Under the pieces are notes generated by a model, which was not told the origin of the DNA, searched no databases, and saw only the letters and a list, made by a program, of their open reading frames with translations. From NCBI GenBank assembly GCA_964393835.1, contig CAYMUN010000001.1, positions 26,184 to 90,183 on the forward strand: 64,000 bases of DNA. The letters run 5' to 3'. A program made the translations under genes and the position numbers. Each line of letters begins with the position of its first letter. Within the stretch, counting starts at the first letter, position 1. The DNA is from CAYMUN01 sp964393835. GTDB lineage: Bacteria > Patescibacteriota > Saccharimonadia > Saccharimonadales > UBA4665. This document shows positions 8,410 through 16,924 of the stretch, in pieces.

Positions 8410-9303
8410 TTATTGGAGTTTTTTGCGGAGATGATCGCGGAGCTCGGGGCCAATGTCGTCGCGCTCCAAACCAAAATCAAAGACGGTTTTGAGATATTCT
8501 AGCGGGTTGCCGGTGTCGTAGTAGACGCCGCCTTGGATTTCCGGAGCGTACATGTGATGACCGTCCTCAATCATCCGCTGCATAGCGTCCTGGATCATGA
8601 ATTCTTTGCTACCATCGTAAGTCTTGAGATCTTCTTGCAAGTACTTGAGCAAGACCGCGTCAAAGACATAGCCGCTGACCGAAGCCATATCTGACGGAGC
8701 CGTCTCACGGCTGCCAGGTTTCTCGATAATCGTTTTGATATCGATCAGGCCGTTGCCAAGATCATCGCCGCCGACATAGCCGTAGCGTTTGTAGTCACGG
8801 TCGTCATCTCGCCGGACAACCGTCAGCACTGAGCCGCCATACTCTTCGTGTACTTTGAGCAACTGTTCAAAACGAGTCGGCTTGGCCACCATAAAATCAT
8901 CGGCAAAGGTATAGATAAACGGTTCGTCGCCAATTAGATGAGCAGCGCTGATCAGCGGCGTAGCGGTGCCATATGGGCCTTTTTGCCTAATATAGGCAAA
9001 GTTAGCCAATCCTGAAATCTTAGTCGTAGCCTCCAGTAGCTCGGCCTTTTTGCCTTGCTCCAGATTTGCTTTGAGGTCGGCGCTCATGTGGTCAAAATGA
9101 TCTTCGATGGTGCGCTTGTGATAACCGGTAACAATCATGATGTCGGTAATGCCGGCCTGCACCAGCTCCTCGACAATATATTGGATAATCGGCTTGTCCA
9201 CCAGTGGCAGCATCTCTTTGGGCATAGCCTTGGTCTGCGGCAAAAACCGCGTCCCAAAACCCGCGGCGGCGATAACTGCTTTGCGTACTTTAGCCTGGCT
9301 CAT
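8410..9303 (-). CDS. galU: UTP--glucose-1-phosphate uridylyltransferase
   Basis: This 297-residue enzyme makes UDP-glucose from UTP and glucose 1-phosphate for cell-surface glycans. The nucleotide-binding signature GFGTRFLPQTKAMPKEMLPL lies at residues 15-34, followed by DKPIIQYIVEE, then the YIRQKGPYGTATPL and FIYTFADDF blocks, and the sugar-binding EKPG later. Length and motif order fit bacterial GalU throughout. The start is well set: an extended -10 box TGGTACAAT ends seven bases before the ATG. It is a single-gene unit downstream of the gatCAB operon on the same strand. Confidence 0.95.
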   Translation of the reverse strand: MSQAKVRKAVIAAAGFGTRFLPQTKAMPKEMLPLVDKPIIQYIVEELVQAGITDIMIVTGYHKRTIEDHFDHMSADLKANLEQGKKAELLEATTKISGLANFAYIRQKGPYGTATPLISAAHLIGDEPFIYTFADDFMVAKPTRFEQLLKVHEEYGGSVLTVVRRDDDRDYKRYGYVGGDDLGNGLIDIKTIIEKPGSRETAPSDMASVSGYVFDAVLLKYLQEDLKTYDGSKEFMIQDAMQRMIEDGHHMYAPEIQGGVYYDTGNPLEYLKTVFDFGLERDDIGPELRDHLRKKLQ

Positions 9304-9310
9304 GCCTACG

Positions 9311-9319
9311 ATTGTACCA
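9311..9319 (-). promoter_or_regulatory. galU extended -10 promoter
   Basis: TGGTACAAT on the minus strand ends seven bases before the ATG at 9303, implying leaderless translation. Confidence 0.6.
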
Positions 9320-9377
9320 CGCCCACGCCGCGCCCAAAGAGAAGCCTTTCTCCTCTTTTAAAGCCTACTGCTTATAT

Positions 9378-9430
9378 GTATATACAAATAATCTTGGTTG
9401 TATCTGTTATGTGATCTTAATTGTATATAC
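9378..9430. repeat. Inverted repeat GTATATACAA / TTGTATATAC
   Basis: Two perfect 10-base arms (9378-9387 and 9421-9430) are separated by 33 bases in the gap between gatB and galU. There is no T-run, so it does not look like an ordinary terminator; paired operator half-sites are possible. Confidence 0.4.
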
Positions 9431-9469
9431 ACTTAGCATGTGAGCTCGCAATAGCTGCAACGATTCCAG

Positions 9470-10939
9470 CTACAGGTCTAGTTGTTTGCGGATTAGTTGC
9501 TGGGCGAGCGAGGGGTTCGCCTTGCCGCCCGAGGCTTTCATGACTTGGCCGGTTAGGAAGCCGATGGCTTTCATTTCGCCGTTTTTCACGTCCGCGGCAG
9601 CTTTGGGGTTGTCGGCGAGGACTTGAATGACGATTTTAGCGATGGCGCCTTCGTCAGAGACTTGGATGTAGCCTTTGTCGGTGGCATATCTTTCAATATC
9701 TGCCGGTAAGGTTTTTTGGGCAGCTAATTCTACGAACAGTTGCTTAGCATTTGTGGAGCTTAATTTACCATCTCTAATGCAATCATAAATGGCGGTTTCG
9801 AGAGCCAGGTGCTTGTCGTTGCCGAGCTTGAATTGGCCCTCGCGAACCAGCGGAATCATAGTGTTGACGTACCAGTTGGCCAGGAATTTGGCCTTTTCAG
9901 GATCGTCGAGATACTGTTCGATATTGGCCAGGTAGGTGACGGCTTCGTTTTCGATTTCGCCCTCTAGCAGGGTTTCAATCTGGGATTTGTCCATTCCCAA
10001 AGAGCTGAGGCGCTGGCGCCATTCGTCGGGCATGGGAGGCATTTCGGCCTTAAGCTTGTCTATATAAGCCTGCTCGATAATGACCGGCGGAATGTCGGGA
10101 TCAGGCATGTAACGGTAGTCGTCGGCGTTTTCTTTGCTGCGCTGGGAGAAGGTGCGCTGTTTGGCATCGTCCCAGCCCCGGGTTTCCTGGATGATTTTCT
10201 CGCCCTTTTCGAGGCGCTCAATTTGGCGGGCGATCTCGTAATCGACGGCTTTTTCGACAGAGCGGAAGCTGTTGAGGTTTTTGGACTCGGTGCGGGTGCC
10301 GAGTTGATCAGTCTGGCTGACACTGACATTGACGTCAAAGCGCATATTGCCGTAGTAGAGGTTGGCTTCGGAAACATCTGCATAGCGCATTCTTAGATAT
10401 AGTTCGCGGGCATAGGCTTTAGCTTCGGCGCTGGTGTGCATATCCGGCTCGGAAACAATTTCCAGCAGCGGCGTGCCGGCCCGGTTGAGATCGACCAGGC
10501 TGTAATCGGTGCCGGGTGGGTGGATGCTCTTGCCGGCGTCTTCCTCCAGGTGAGCGCGGGTGATGCCGATTTCGACAGGCTGGCCGTCAACATCGATTGT
10601 GATAGCTCCTTTGCCGATGATTGGTTCGTCGTACTGGCTGATTTGATAGCCTTTTGGTAGGTCTGGGTAAAAATAGTGCTTGCGATCAAATTTACTGAAC
10701 CGGGCCGGCTCTGTGCCCAGCGCGAAAGCTGCTCTGGTTGCCAGGTGAATCGCTTCTTTATTGAGGACTGGCAGGGCGCCGGGCAGACCAAAACAAATAT
10801 GACTGACGAGGGTATTAGGTGGCGCTTCACGAGCATCATTGCCGACAGCCGCGAACAGCTTAGTTTTAGTCTTGAGTTGCACATGACACTCAATACCGAT
10901 GGTTGCAGTGTACTTAGCCAGAGTTTGTGGACTGATCAT
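9470..10939 (-). CDS. gatB: Asp/Glu-tRNA(Asn/Gln) amidotransferase subunit B
   Basis: GatB binds the misacylated tRNA and activates its Glu or Asp side chain so that ammonia from GatA can form Gln- or Asn-tRNA. The 489-residue protein opens with YTATIGIECHVQLKTKTKLF, contains the kinase-like core with HYFYPDLPKGYQISQYD and the AGTPLLEIVSEPD block, and ends with a helical YqeY-like tail domain that binds the tRNA elbow. The gene is the last of gatC-gatA-small gene-gatB, and its ATG overlaps the preceding stop by four bases. A partial tRNA-Gln at the end of the window is a plausible partner. Confidence 0.96.
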   Translation of the reverse strand: MISPQTLAKYTATIGIECHVQLKTKTKLFAAVGNDAREAPPNTLVSHICFGLPGALPVLNKEAIHLATRAAFALGTEPARFSKFDRKHYFYPDLPKGYQISQYDEPIIGKGAITIDVDGQPVEIGITRAHLEEDAGKSIHPPGTDYSLVDLNRAGTPLLEIVSEPDMHTSAEAKAYARELYLRMRYADVSEANLYYGNMRFDVNVSVSQTDQLGTRTESKNLNSFRSVEKAVDYEIARQIERLEKGEKIIQETRGWDDAKQRTFSQRSKENADDYRYMPDPDIPPVIIEQAYIDKLKAEMPPMPDEWRQRLSSLGMDKSQIETLLEGEIENEAVTYLANIEQYLDDPEKAKFLANWYVNTMIPLVREGQFKLGNDKHLALETAIYDCIRDGKLSSTNAKQLFVELAAQKTLPADIERYATDKGYIQVSDEGAIAKIVIQVLADNPKAAADVKNGEMKAIGFLTGQVMKASGGKANPSLAQQLIRKQLDL

Positions 10940-11292
10940 TTTAGCAGCCCCATATCACGGAGGGCTTGGCGAAAACCGTTGAGGGCGGCTAGTACGTCCT
11001 GCTTTTTAAGGGTGCGCACATCGACTTCTTCTTGAACCAAGCGGTTACGGAGCTTATGCCCTAGCCAGACGTCTTCGTTATTGGTCAGTTTGCGCTGGGC
11101 CGCTACCAGGCGCTCGCCGGTGGTTTTACCCTTGAAACGGCTGCTTTTCAGGGCGTCCTCCAGCAGAGTGTCGGCTTCAATGACTGCCTGGGGCCACGTC
11201 TTACGGCTGGCACAGTGCTGCTGCAGGTCATGCCAGCGCTCCTGGCACTGCTCGGCTTTGAGTTTACGATGGCGCTTTAGCAAAAATCTCAT
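10936..11292 (-). CDS. Small HEPN-like protein inside the gat operon
   Basis: This 118-residue protein sits between gatA and gatB and overlaps each by four bases, so it is translated with them. It is basic and likely all-helical. Its C-terminal half, GHKLRNRLVQEEVD at about residues 78-91 followed by ALNGFRQALRDMGLL, resembles HEPN-type helical bundles that normally carry R-N-x-x-x-H; here the His position is Gln87. I infer a degenerate HEPN-like fold without the RNase residue. Its role is not known; position suggests a link to tRNA amidation. The match is by eye and needs a profile comparison. Confidence 0.75.
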   Translation of the reverse strand: MRFLLKRHRKLKAEQCQERWHDLQQHCASRKTWPQAVIEADTLLEDALKSSRFKGKTTGERLVAAQRKLTNNEDVWLGHKLRNRLVQEEVDVRTLKKQDVLAALNGFRQALRDMGLLK

Positions 11293-12713
11293 ACCAGCAG
11301 CTCCTCAGTTTGTTGGGCCAGCGCTAATAACTCCTGATCGGCACGCTGGGGAGCCATTAGCTGTAGTCCTACTGGCAAATTATCACTGGTACCAGCCGGA
11401 ATGCTAATTGATGGATTGCCGACCATATTGGCGGCTACCGTCATAACATCACAGAGGTACATTTGCAGCGGATCGTTAGCGTTGGCGCCAATTTTAAAGG
11501 CTGGCGTCGGGGCTACGGGGCCCAGTAGAAAGTCTACTTCCTCAAAGGCTTTGGCGAATTCATTGATTAATTTAGTGCGGACAATCTGGGCTTTTTTGTA
11601 GTAAGCATCGTAATAGCCGCTGCTCAGCACGTAGGTACCTATCATGATCCGACGCTTAGCCTCTTTGCCAAAGCCCTGGCCGCGGGCGCCTTTGTAGCTG
11701 TCGTCAAGATCTTTGGCATCAGCTTTATGGTGCGGGTAGCGTTGCCCGTCATGGCGGGCCAGATTGCTACTGAGCTCGGCCGGACAAATGATGTAGTACA
11801 CCGCCAAAGCCATACCGATCGAAGGCAGGCTAACCTCAGTCAGCTCAGCACCGGCCGTCCGCAACTTATTGGCCGCAGCCTCGATAACAGACTTAACACC
11901 AGGCTCAAGGCCCTCGGCCATATATTCCTTGATAATGCCGATCTTTTTGCCTTTGAGGCTGCCTTTTAGATTGGTGTAATCGGCTTGTCGCTCAATAGTC
12001 GTGCCATCCAAATCATCTTGACCAGCCATGACATCCAAGACCAATGCCGCATCTTGTACTCGGCTGGTTAGCGGCCCTATGACGTCAGTGCTGCTAGCCA
12101 TGGCCACCACGCCACTGCGCGACACAAGGCCGTAAGTAGGCTTATAGCCGACAACACCGGAAAAGCTGGCAGGTTGGCGGATAGAGCCGCCTGTATCAGT
12201 ACCGAGCGCAAAAGGGGCCAGCTCTAGTGCCACGGCCGTGGCCGAGCCTCCGGAACTGCCGCCCGGCACCCGCGTTTTATCATGGGCATTTTTAGTCGTA
12301 AAAAAGTCGCTGTTTTCGGTGCTCGCACCGTGAGCAAAGGCATCGAGGTTGGCCTTGGCCACGCAAATCGCGCCCTCGGCTTCCAAACGCTCTATGGCCG
12401 TCGATTGATACGGCGCTTCAAAACCTTTGAGCATATTGCTCGCGGCCGTCGTCTCCGCGCCAAACACTAAGAAATTATCTTTGGCGATAAATGGCACGCC
12501 GGCTAGTCGACCTACAGGTTTGCCCTCAGCAACCGCAGCGTCGACTGCTCTAGCCCGCTCTCGGGCCCGAGTTTCAATCGTGGCGATAATCGCCTGGTAC
12601 TCTTGCCTGTCAGCAATCGCCTTGAGGGACTGCTCGACTAAATCAATAGCCTTCAACTTGCCGTCTTGCACGCCAGCGGCTAAGTCAACGATAGGCTCCC
12701 AACCAACCATCAA
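11289..12713 (-). CDS. gatA: Asp/Glu-tRNA(Asn/Gln) amidotransferase subunit A
   Basis: GatA is the glutaminase of the GatCAB complex and supplies ammonia to GatB. The 474-residue protein has the Ser-cisSer-Lys layout of the amidase signature family: the Lys in PFIAKDNF near residue 78, PGGSSGGSATAVALE near 153-167 with the cis-Ser, and GTDTGGSIRQPASF near 171-184 with the nucleophile Ser. It overlaps gatC upstream and the small HEPN-like gene downstream by four bases each, which fits translational coupling of the whole operon. Confidence 0.96.
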   Translation of the reverse strand: MMVGWEPIVDLAAGVQDGKLKAIDLVEQSLKAIADRQEYQAIIATIETRARERARAVDAAVAEGKPVGRLAGVPFIAKDNFLVFGAETTAASNMLKGFEAPYQSTAIERLEAEGAICVAKANLDAFAHGASTENSDFFTTKNAHDKTRVPGGSSGGSATAVALELAPFALGTDTGGSIRQPASFSGVVGYKPTYGLVSRSGVVAMASSTDVIGPLTSRVQDAALVLDVMAGQDDLDGTTIERQADYTNLKGSLKGKKIGIIKEYMAEGLEPGVKSVIEAAANKLRTAGAELTEVSLPSIGMALAVYYIICPAELSSNLARHDGQRYPHHKADAKDLDDSYKGARGQGFGKEAKRRIMIGTYVLSSGYYDAYYKKAQIVRTKLINEFAKAFEEVDFLLGPVAPTPAFKIGANANDPLQMYLCDVMTVAANMVGNPSISIPAGTSDNLPVGLQLMAPQRADQELLALAQQTEELLV

Positions 12714-13003
12714 CCAATCATCCTTTTTACTTTGATCTGACTGTCTTGTACGGCCGGTACATTTTTAAGCAGGTCGGCAGTTTGATAACCATAGTCGCGC
12801 ACCACATCCTCGCGAGTGACATTAGTTAGCCCGGTCACTTGGTTGGTTGGCTCCAGGCCCTCGACAGCAACATTAGATAGTTGCTCGACATACTGCAAAA
12901 TCTCAGACAGCTCAGCGCTATACTCCTCAACCTCAGCTTCTGTCAGCTGCAACCGAGCCAATTGCGCCAATTTTAATACATCATCCCTACTAAGCTTCGC
13001 CAT
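12710..13003 (-). CDS. gatC: Asp/Glu-tRNA(Asn/Gln) amidotransferase subunit C
   Basis: GatC is the small subunit that wraps around GatA and GatB and holds the complex together. This 97-residue protein has the usual N-terminal helix pair (DVLKLAQLARLQLTEAEVEE), ELSEILQYVEQL and a C-terminal belt with REDVVRDYG. It is the first gene of the operon; an extended -10 box TGTTACAAT ends ten bases before its ATG, giving a leader of only a few bases. Confidence 0.94.
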   Translation of the reverse strand: MAKLSRDDVLKLAQLARLQLTEAEVEEYSAELSEILQYVEQLSNVAVEGLEPTNQVTGLTNVTREDVVRDYGYQTADLLKNVPAVQDSQIKVKRMIG

Positions 13004-13013
13004 AATTACACTT

Positions 13014-13022
13014 ATTGTAACA
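13014..13022 (-). promoter_or_regulatory. gatCAB operon promoter
   Basis: The extended -10 sequence TGTTACAAT on the minus strand ends ten bases before the gatC ATG. Confidence 0.55.
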
Positions 13023-13079
13023 GGTTCATCCCAAGTGCAGGAAAAAATACGTAGTTAATTTCACCATAAAAAATAATCC

Positions 13080-13108
13080 TTTACAAATCGTGAAAAAGAG
13101 ATTATGCT
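13080..13108 (+). promoter_or_regulatory. Promoter of the alpha/beta hydrolase gene
   Basis: TTTACA and TATGCT are separated by exactly 17 bases. Transcription would start near 13115, just before a perfect palindrome. Confidence 0.6.
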
Positions 13109-13121
13109 AAAAGTGAAAAAA

Positions 13122-13133
13122 TTCACTAGTGAA
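13122..13133. promoter_or_regulatory. Palindrome TTCACTAGTGAA, likely operator
   Basis: This perfect 12-base palindrome lies between the predicted transcription start and the start codon. Related half-sites (GTGAAAAA, TTTCACC) occur just upstream, as expected for a repressor site. Confidence 0.5.
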
Positions 13134-13149
13134 ATATGGTAATTGTGAT

Positions 13150-14238
13150 ATGTCCCATGAAATAGCACGACAGCAAGTCTGCGAAAGCAGATTTCGGCGA
13201 CAGCCTCTGCGGATAGTGGCGCCGAGCCTTGAGGCAGCTGAAGCTACGCCGACTGACGCCAGCCCTCCTCCTGCTATCGCAGACTGGCCAGAGCCAGAGC
13301 TTCACCACGAAACCGGCGTGGGTACCATTAGCACCCGGACAGTCACTACCGAAGACGGTTCCCGCTTTGACGTGCGAAAAATCGTCCCTGACCAGCAGCG
13401 CTTCCTTATTTCAGTCGATTTTATGACCCCATTAGGCACTCCAGTCGTCGGTTTTAATACCTACGAGGGCTATGCCCTGGCCAAAGCCGGCATCCACAGC
13501 CGAATTATTGGCAGCAACCAAAAAAACGGCACCAGCTTGCTGCGTGATACCGAAGCTACCCTCGAAATTCTGGCCGAGGATGATCGGCAAAGTGCCCGAA
13601 ACCCTACATGTGAGCCAGGCCGATCAGTCAGCCTGGGCTATTCCATGGGGGGCATGAAAGCATTAGCCTTGCTGGGGTTAGCGCCGACAGCGAATCGCAC
13701 GGTAGATGTAGGTATTGTTTTAGATCCCGGCCCGGCCCAAAAAGTGGATTACGACTTGATCGAAGCCCTCCGGTTTGCCGGCTGGTCAGCTGAACAAGCC
13801 CTGGAAATTCCCCAGATCTTTCTTGCCAGCCTGCGCGAAACATCGCTGATCCGCACCTTAGCCCGCACTAAACGGTTGTTACCGACGGCCAGCTTGGATC
13901 CGCGCCACCTCTGGAATACCGCCGGCAAACTGCACGCCATTGCTAGTGGTGAAGCCGGCGACTTCCCGGCCAGGATACCAACCGATGCCGCCCTGGTACT
14001 ACACTTTTTTAAAAGCCGGTTTTCGTACAACCAGGCCAATGTGTATGCCGAACTGCTCAGCGAGCACTCAAACACCCGGCTGATCCAGGAAAAAGGCCCA
14101 CATCTGGCCGGCGCCCGCATTTCGGCAGTCAGAGCCTTGGTCGCCAAAACAAGCCATAGCTTAGAACTTATCAAAGACAATGCCACACCGGCAGAATTAA
14201 GCGAAGCCCTGAACTACCCCATCCTCAGGGCAGCCTAG
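13150..14238 (+). CDS. Alpha/beta hydrolase fold protein
   Basis: This 362-residue protein looks like an alpha/beta hydrolase of unknown substrate. The nucleophile elbow GYSMGG (about residues 163-168, Ser165) follows a strand, and a late His in KGPHLAGARIS near residue 318 fits the third catalytic residue. There is no signal peptide; the N-terminus is a Pro- and Ala-rich stretch of about 50 residues. I prefer the ATG at 13150 because the in-frame GTG at 13129 lies inside the palindrome and close to the predicted transcription start. The stop is shared with uvrB through CTAG, and the two genes converge. Esterase, lipase or thioesterase activity would all fit. Confidence 0.75.
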   Translation: MSHEIARQQVCESRFRRQPLRIVAPSLEAAEATPTDASPPPAIADWPEPELHHETGVGTISTRTVTTEDGSRFDVRKIVPDQQRFLISVDFMTPLGTPVVGFNTYEGYALAKAGIHSRIIGSNQKNGTSLLRDTEATLEILAEDDRQSARNPTCEPGRSVSLGYSMGGMKALALLGLAPTANRTVDVGIVLDPGPAQKVDYDLIEALRFAGWSAEQALEIPQIFLASLRETSLIRTLARTKRLLPTASLDPRHLWNTAGKLHAIASGEAGDFPARIPTDAALVLHFFKSRFSYNQANVYAELLSEHSNTRLIQEKGPHLAGARISAVRALVAKTSHSLELIKDNATPAELSEALNYPILRAA

Positions 14239-16199
14239 AGTTTCTTTTTGATGTCGTCTATCAGATCGCGGAGCTCGGCGGCGGTTTCAAATTGGAGATT
14301 GGCGGCCGCTAAGTCCATCTGGGAGGTGAGGTCTTTGATCAGCGAGCCGTACTCATCTTTGGGGATTTTGTTGAGGTTGAGTTTAGCGCGTTTGGCTTCA
14401 TCGGGCATATCGGGACGCATGCCCTTTTCTATAGTACGGGTGATTCCGGTGGGGGTGACACCGTGCTTTTGATTATAAGCTTCCTGAATGGTGCGGCGGC
14501 GAGTGGTTTCGTCGATCGTATATTGCATGCTGTCAGTGACATGGTCGGCGTACATTATGACTCGGCCCTTTTCGTGGCGGGCGGCCCGGCCGACGGTCTG
14601 GACAAGTGCTTGCTTGCTGCGCAAGAAGCCCTCTTTGTCAGCGTCGAGTATGGCTACAAGGGAAACTTCGGGCAGGTCGAGACCCTCACGCAACAAGTTA
14701 ATACCGACCACCACGTCATACACCCCCAGCCGCAAGTCACGCAAAATGTCGGTGCGATCCAGGGTATCGACATCACTGTGCAGGTAGGCTACTTTGATAT
14801 TGATCTCTTTAAGGTAATCGGTCAGGTCTTCACTCATACGCTTGGTAAGCGTAGTCACTAAGACTCGCTGGTGTTTGCTGGTGGTGTCACGGATCTCGGC
14901 GATCAGATCATCAATCTGTCCCTCAATGGGGCGGACTTCGATTGGTGGATCAAGCAGGCCGGTCGGACGGATCACTTGCTGGGCCGGTTTGGGACTGCGG
15001 CTAAGCTCGTACTCGGCCGGGGTAGCCGAGACATAAATCGTCTGGTTCATGTGACGCTCAAATTCGGTAAAGGTCAGCGGCCGGTTATCGAGGGCGCTCG
15101 GCAGGCGGAAGCCGTGCTCTACCAGCACTTCTTTGCGCGCCCGATCGCCATTATACATACCGCGGACTTGCGGGATACTCATATGCGATTCATCGACCAT
15201 CAACAGGTAGTCGTCGGGGAAATAATCCATCAGTGTGGCCGGTTGTTCGCCCGGCTCACGATTGGTCAGGTACCTGGAATAGTTCTCAATCCCTTTGACG
15301 AATCCGGTTTCCTGGAGCATCTCCAGGTCAAAGCGGGTGCGCTGCTCCAAACGCTGGGCCTCCAGCAGCTGGCCGTTTTTTTTGAAGCCGGCCAGGCGCT
15401 CGGCCAATTCGCTTTCGATTTGTCCCAAAGCGACTTTTAGTTTATCTTGCGGCGTGACGTAGTGGCTACCGGGGAAGATTTTGTATGATTCAAGTTGCTT
15501 GAGGATTTCACCGGTCAGCGGATCAATCTGGGTAATGCGCTCCACCTCGTCGCCAAAAAATTCTAGGCGGTAAGCCAGCTCTTCGCCGGCCGGAAAAACG
15601 TCGACGACATCACCGCGGACTCGGAAGGTACCACGGTGAAAATCAATATCGTTGCGCTGGTATTGGATGTCGGTCATCTGGCGTAAAAACTTGTCACGAA
15701 CTTTGCGCTCACCAACTTTGACCGTAATCGACAGTCCGTTATAATCCTCGACTGAGCCAATACCGTAGATACAGCTGACACTGGCCACGATGATAACGTC
15801 TCGCCGGGCGAGGAGCGAGTCAGTAGCGGCGTGCCGCAAGCGATCGATCTCCTCGTTGATTTGACTGTCTTTTTCTATATAGGTATCTGAGCGAGGGATA
15901 TAGGCTTCGGGCTGGTAGTAATCAAAGTAGCTCACAAAGTAGTGGACGGCGTTATCGGGAAAAAAGTTTTTGAATTCCCCATACAACTGGGCGGCCAGTG
16001 TTTTATTATGACTCAAAATCAGGGTTGGCCGCTGGACATTTTTAATGATATTGGCCATGGTAAAGGTTTTACCCGAGCCGGTCACGCCGAGCAAGGTCTG
16101 ATCCGGGAGGCCATCCTGCAGCCCCTTGGTCAGTTGCTCGATTGCCGCTGGCTGATCGCCAAGCGGCTTATAATCACTCTGAAGTTTAAACGTAGACAT
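14235..16199 (-). CDS. uvrB: Excinuclease ABC subunit B
   Basis: UvrB is the DNA-damage-verifying helicase of nucleotide excision repair. The 654-residue protein carries Walker A GVTGSGKTFT near residue 38, the damage-probing beta-hairpin region with YFVSYFDYYQPEAYIPRSDT, and helicase motifs such as SATPAEYE and VDESH, then QTVGRAARH. A C-terminal UVR domain (about residues 615-654, ANLQFETAAELRDLI) would bind UvrC. The extended -10 box TGCTACAAT ends six bases before the ATG, so it is likely leaderless. Confidence 0.97.
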   Translation of the reverse strand: MSTFKLQSDYKPLGDQPAAIEQLTKGLQDGLPDQTLLGVTGSGKTFTMANIIKNVQRPTLILSHNKTLAAQLYGEFKNFFPDNAVHYFVSYFDYYQPEAYIPRSDTYIEKDSQINEEIDRLRHAATDSLLARRDVIIVASVSCIYGIGSVEDYNGLSITVKVGERKVRDKFLRQMTDIQYQRNDIDFHRGTFRVRGDVVDVFPAGEELAYRLEFFGDEVERITQIDPLTGEILKQLESYKIFPGSHYVTPQDKLKVALGQIESELAERLAGFKKNGQLLEAQRLEQRTRFDLEMLQETGFVKGIENYSRYLTNREPGEQPATLMDYFPDDYLLMVDESHMSIPQVRGMYNGDRARKEVLVEHGFRLPSALDNRPLTFTEFERHMNQTIYVSATPAEYELSRSPKPAQQVIRPTGLLDPPIEVRPIEGQIDDLIAEIRDTTSKHQRVLVTTLTKRMSEDLTDYLKEINIKVAYLHSDVDTLDRTDILRDLRLGVYDVVVGINLLREGLDLPEVSLVAILDADKEGFLRSKQALVQTVGRAARHEKGRVIMYADHVTDSMQYTIDETTRRRTIQEAYNQKHGVTPTGITRTIEKGMRPDMPDEAKRAKLNLNKIPKDEYGSLIKDLTSQMDLAAANLQFETAAELRDLIDDIKKKL

Positions 16200-16205
16200 C
16201 TACTA

Positions 16206-16214
16206 ATTGTAGCA
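16206..16214 (-). promoter_or_regulatory. uvrB extended -10 promoter
   Basis: TGCTACAAT on the minus strand ends six bases before the uvrB ATG. Confidence 0.6.
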
Positions 16215-16220
16215 AGTCTG

Positions 16221-16901
16221 CTACTCGAAGCGCAGGGTTTTAGTGACCATCAGGTCAAAATCAGCCAACACGTCCGGGAAAGGTTTTGGCTGAACATAAC
16301 TGGCGATATAGGTAGTTCCATTGGAATAAAAAAGGTAACGCACGATGAGTGTGCCATTAGGATAACCGCCGACGGCCTCGGCTTGCGAGCTGATGGTTTT
16401 GGCCGTAATCCGGCTGCCTTTTACGCCAGCGACAGTGACGTCCTTTTGTTGAATATCGCGGTAGCCACTGTCAGCTTTGAGGCCTGAGATATTTCGCTGG
16501 TCGCCATCCAATGAAGCGACCATCATTTGACCAAGCTGCTCAGAGGCACAGACTAATACCGCTTTGCTATTGCCGCCGAGGAATAACGCCCGGTCAAAAA
16601 AGTTTGGCCCGCAGGCTTCCGGATCGTCCGGTTGAGCCCACGCCGCCGGATATTTTAGATTGAATTTACCAATTGGGCTACTGTAAGCAAGCCAGTCGGC
16701 GGTTTTATCTTTAGGCACGACTGCTTTTTTAGTAAAAGCAACCGTTTGAGTCGTATGATTGGCAGCACTCAGCGTCTGGTCAGCCTGCTGATTAGTATGA
16801 TATACAAAATACCCGACGCCGCTAATCATCACTATGACAACAGCCACCAACAGGGTTTCAGCGGTTGCGAAGCCGGTCGTGCTGGTACGAAGTTTAAACA
16901 T
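16221..16901 (-). CDS. Prepilin-like protein with PsbP-like C-terminal domain
   Basis: This 226-residue protein begins MFKLRTSTTGFATAE: a short basic leader, then Gly10, Phe11 and Glu15, which is the class III signal cut by prepilin peptidase, followed by a hydrophobic helix at residues 16-34. The mature part from about residue 70 (LAYSSPIGKFNLKYPAAW) resembles PsbP-like lipoprotein folds. I infer a pilin or pseudopilin-like surface protein that could be handled by the PilB-type ATPase at 845-2452. It is the last gene of a likely operon with the LOG-family and 414-residue genes; an AGGAAG lies eight bases before the ATG. No prepilin peptidase gene is seen in this window. Confidence 0.7.
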   Translation of the reverse strand: MFKLRTSTTGFATAETLLVAVVIVMISGVGYFVYHTNQQADQTLSAANHTTQTVAFTKKAVVPKDKTADWLAYSSPIGKFNLKYPAAWAQPDDPEACGPNFFDRALFLGGNSKAVLVCASEQLGQMMVASLDGDQRNISGLKADSGYRDIQQKDVTVAGVKGSRITAKTISSQAEAVGGYPNGTLIVRYLFYSNGTTYIASYVQPKPFPDVLADFDLMVTKTLRFE

Positions 16902-16924
16902 GGTAGTCTTCCTGCTTATGCCTG

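Noticed and set aside
9320..9362. GAGAAGCCTTTCTC hairpin before galU as a terminator
   Set aside because: The stem is short, the T-run weak, and on the minus strand it lies close to the galU promoter without a clear T tract.
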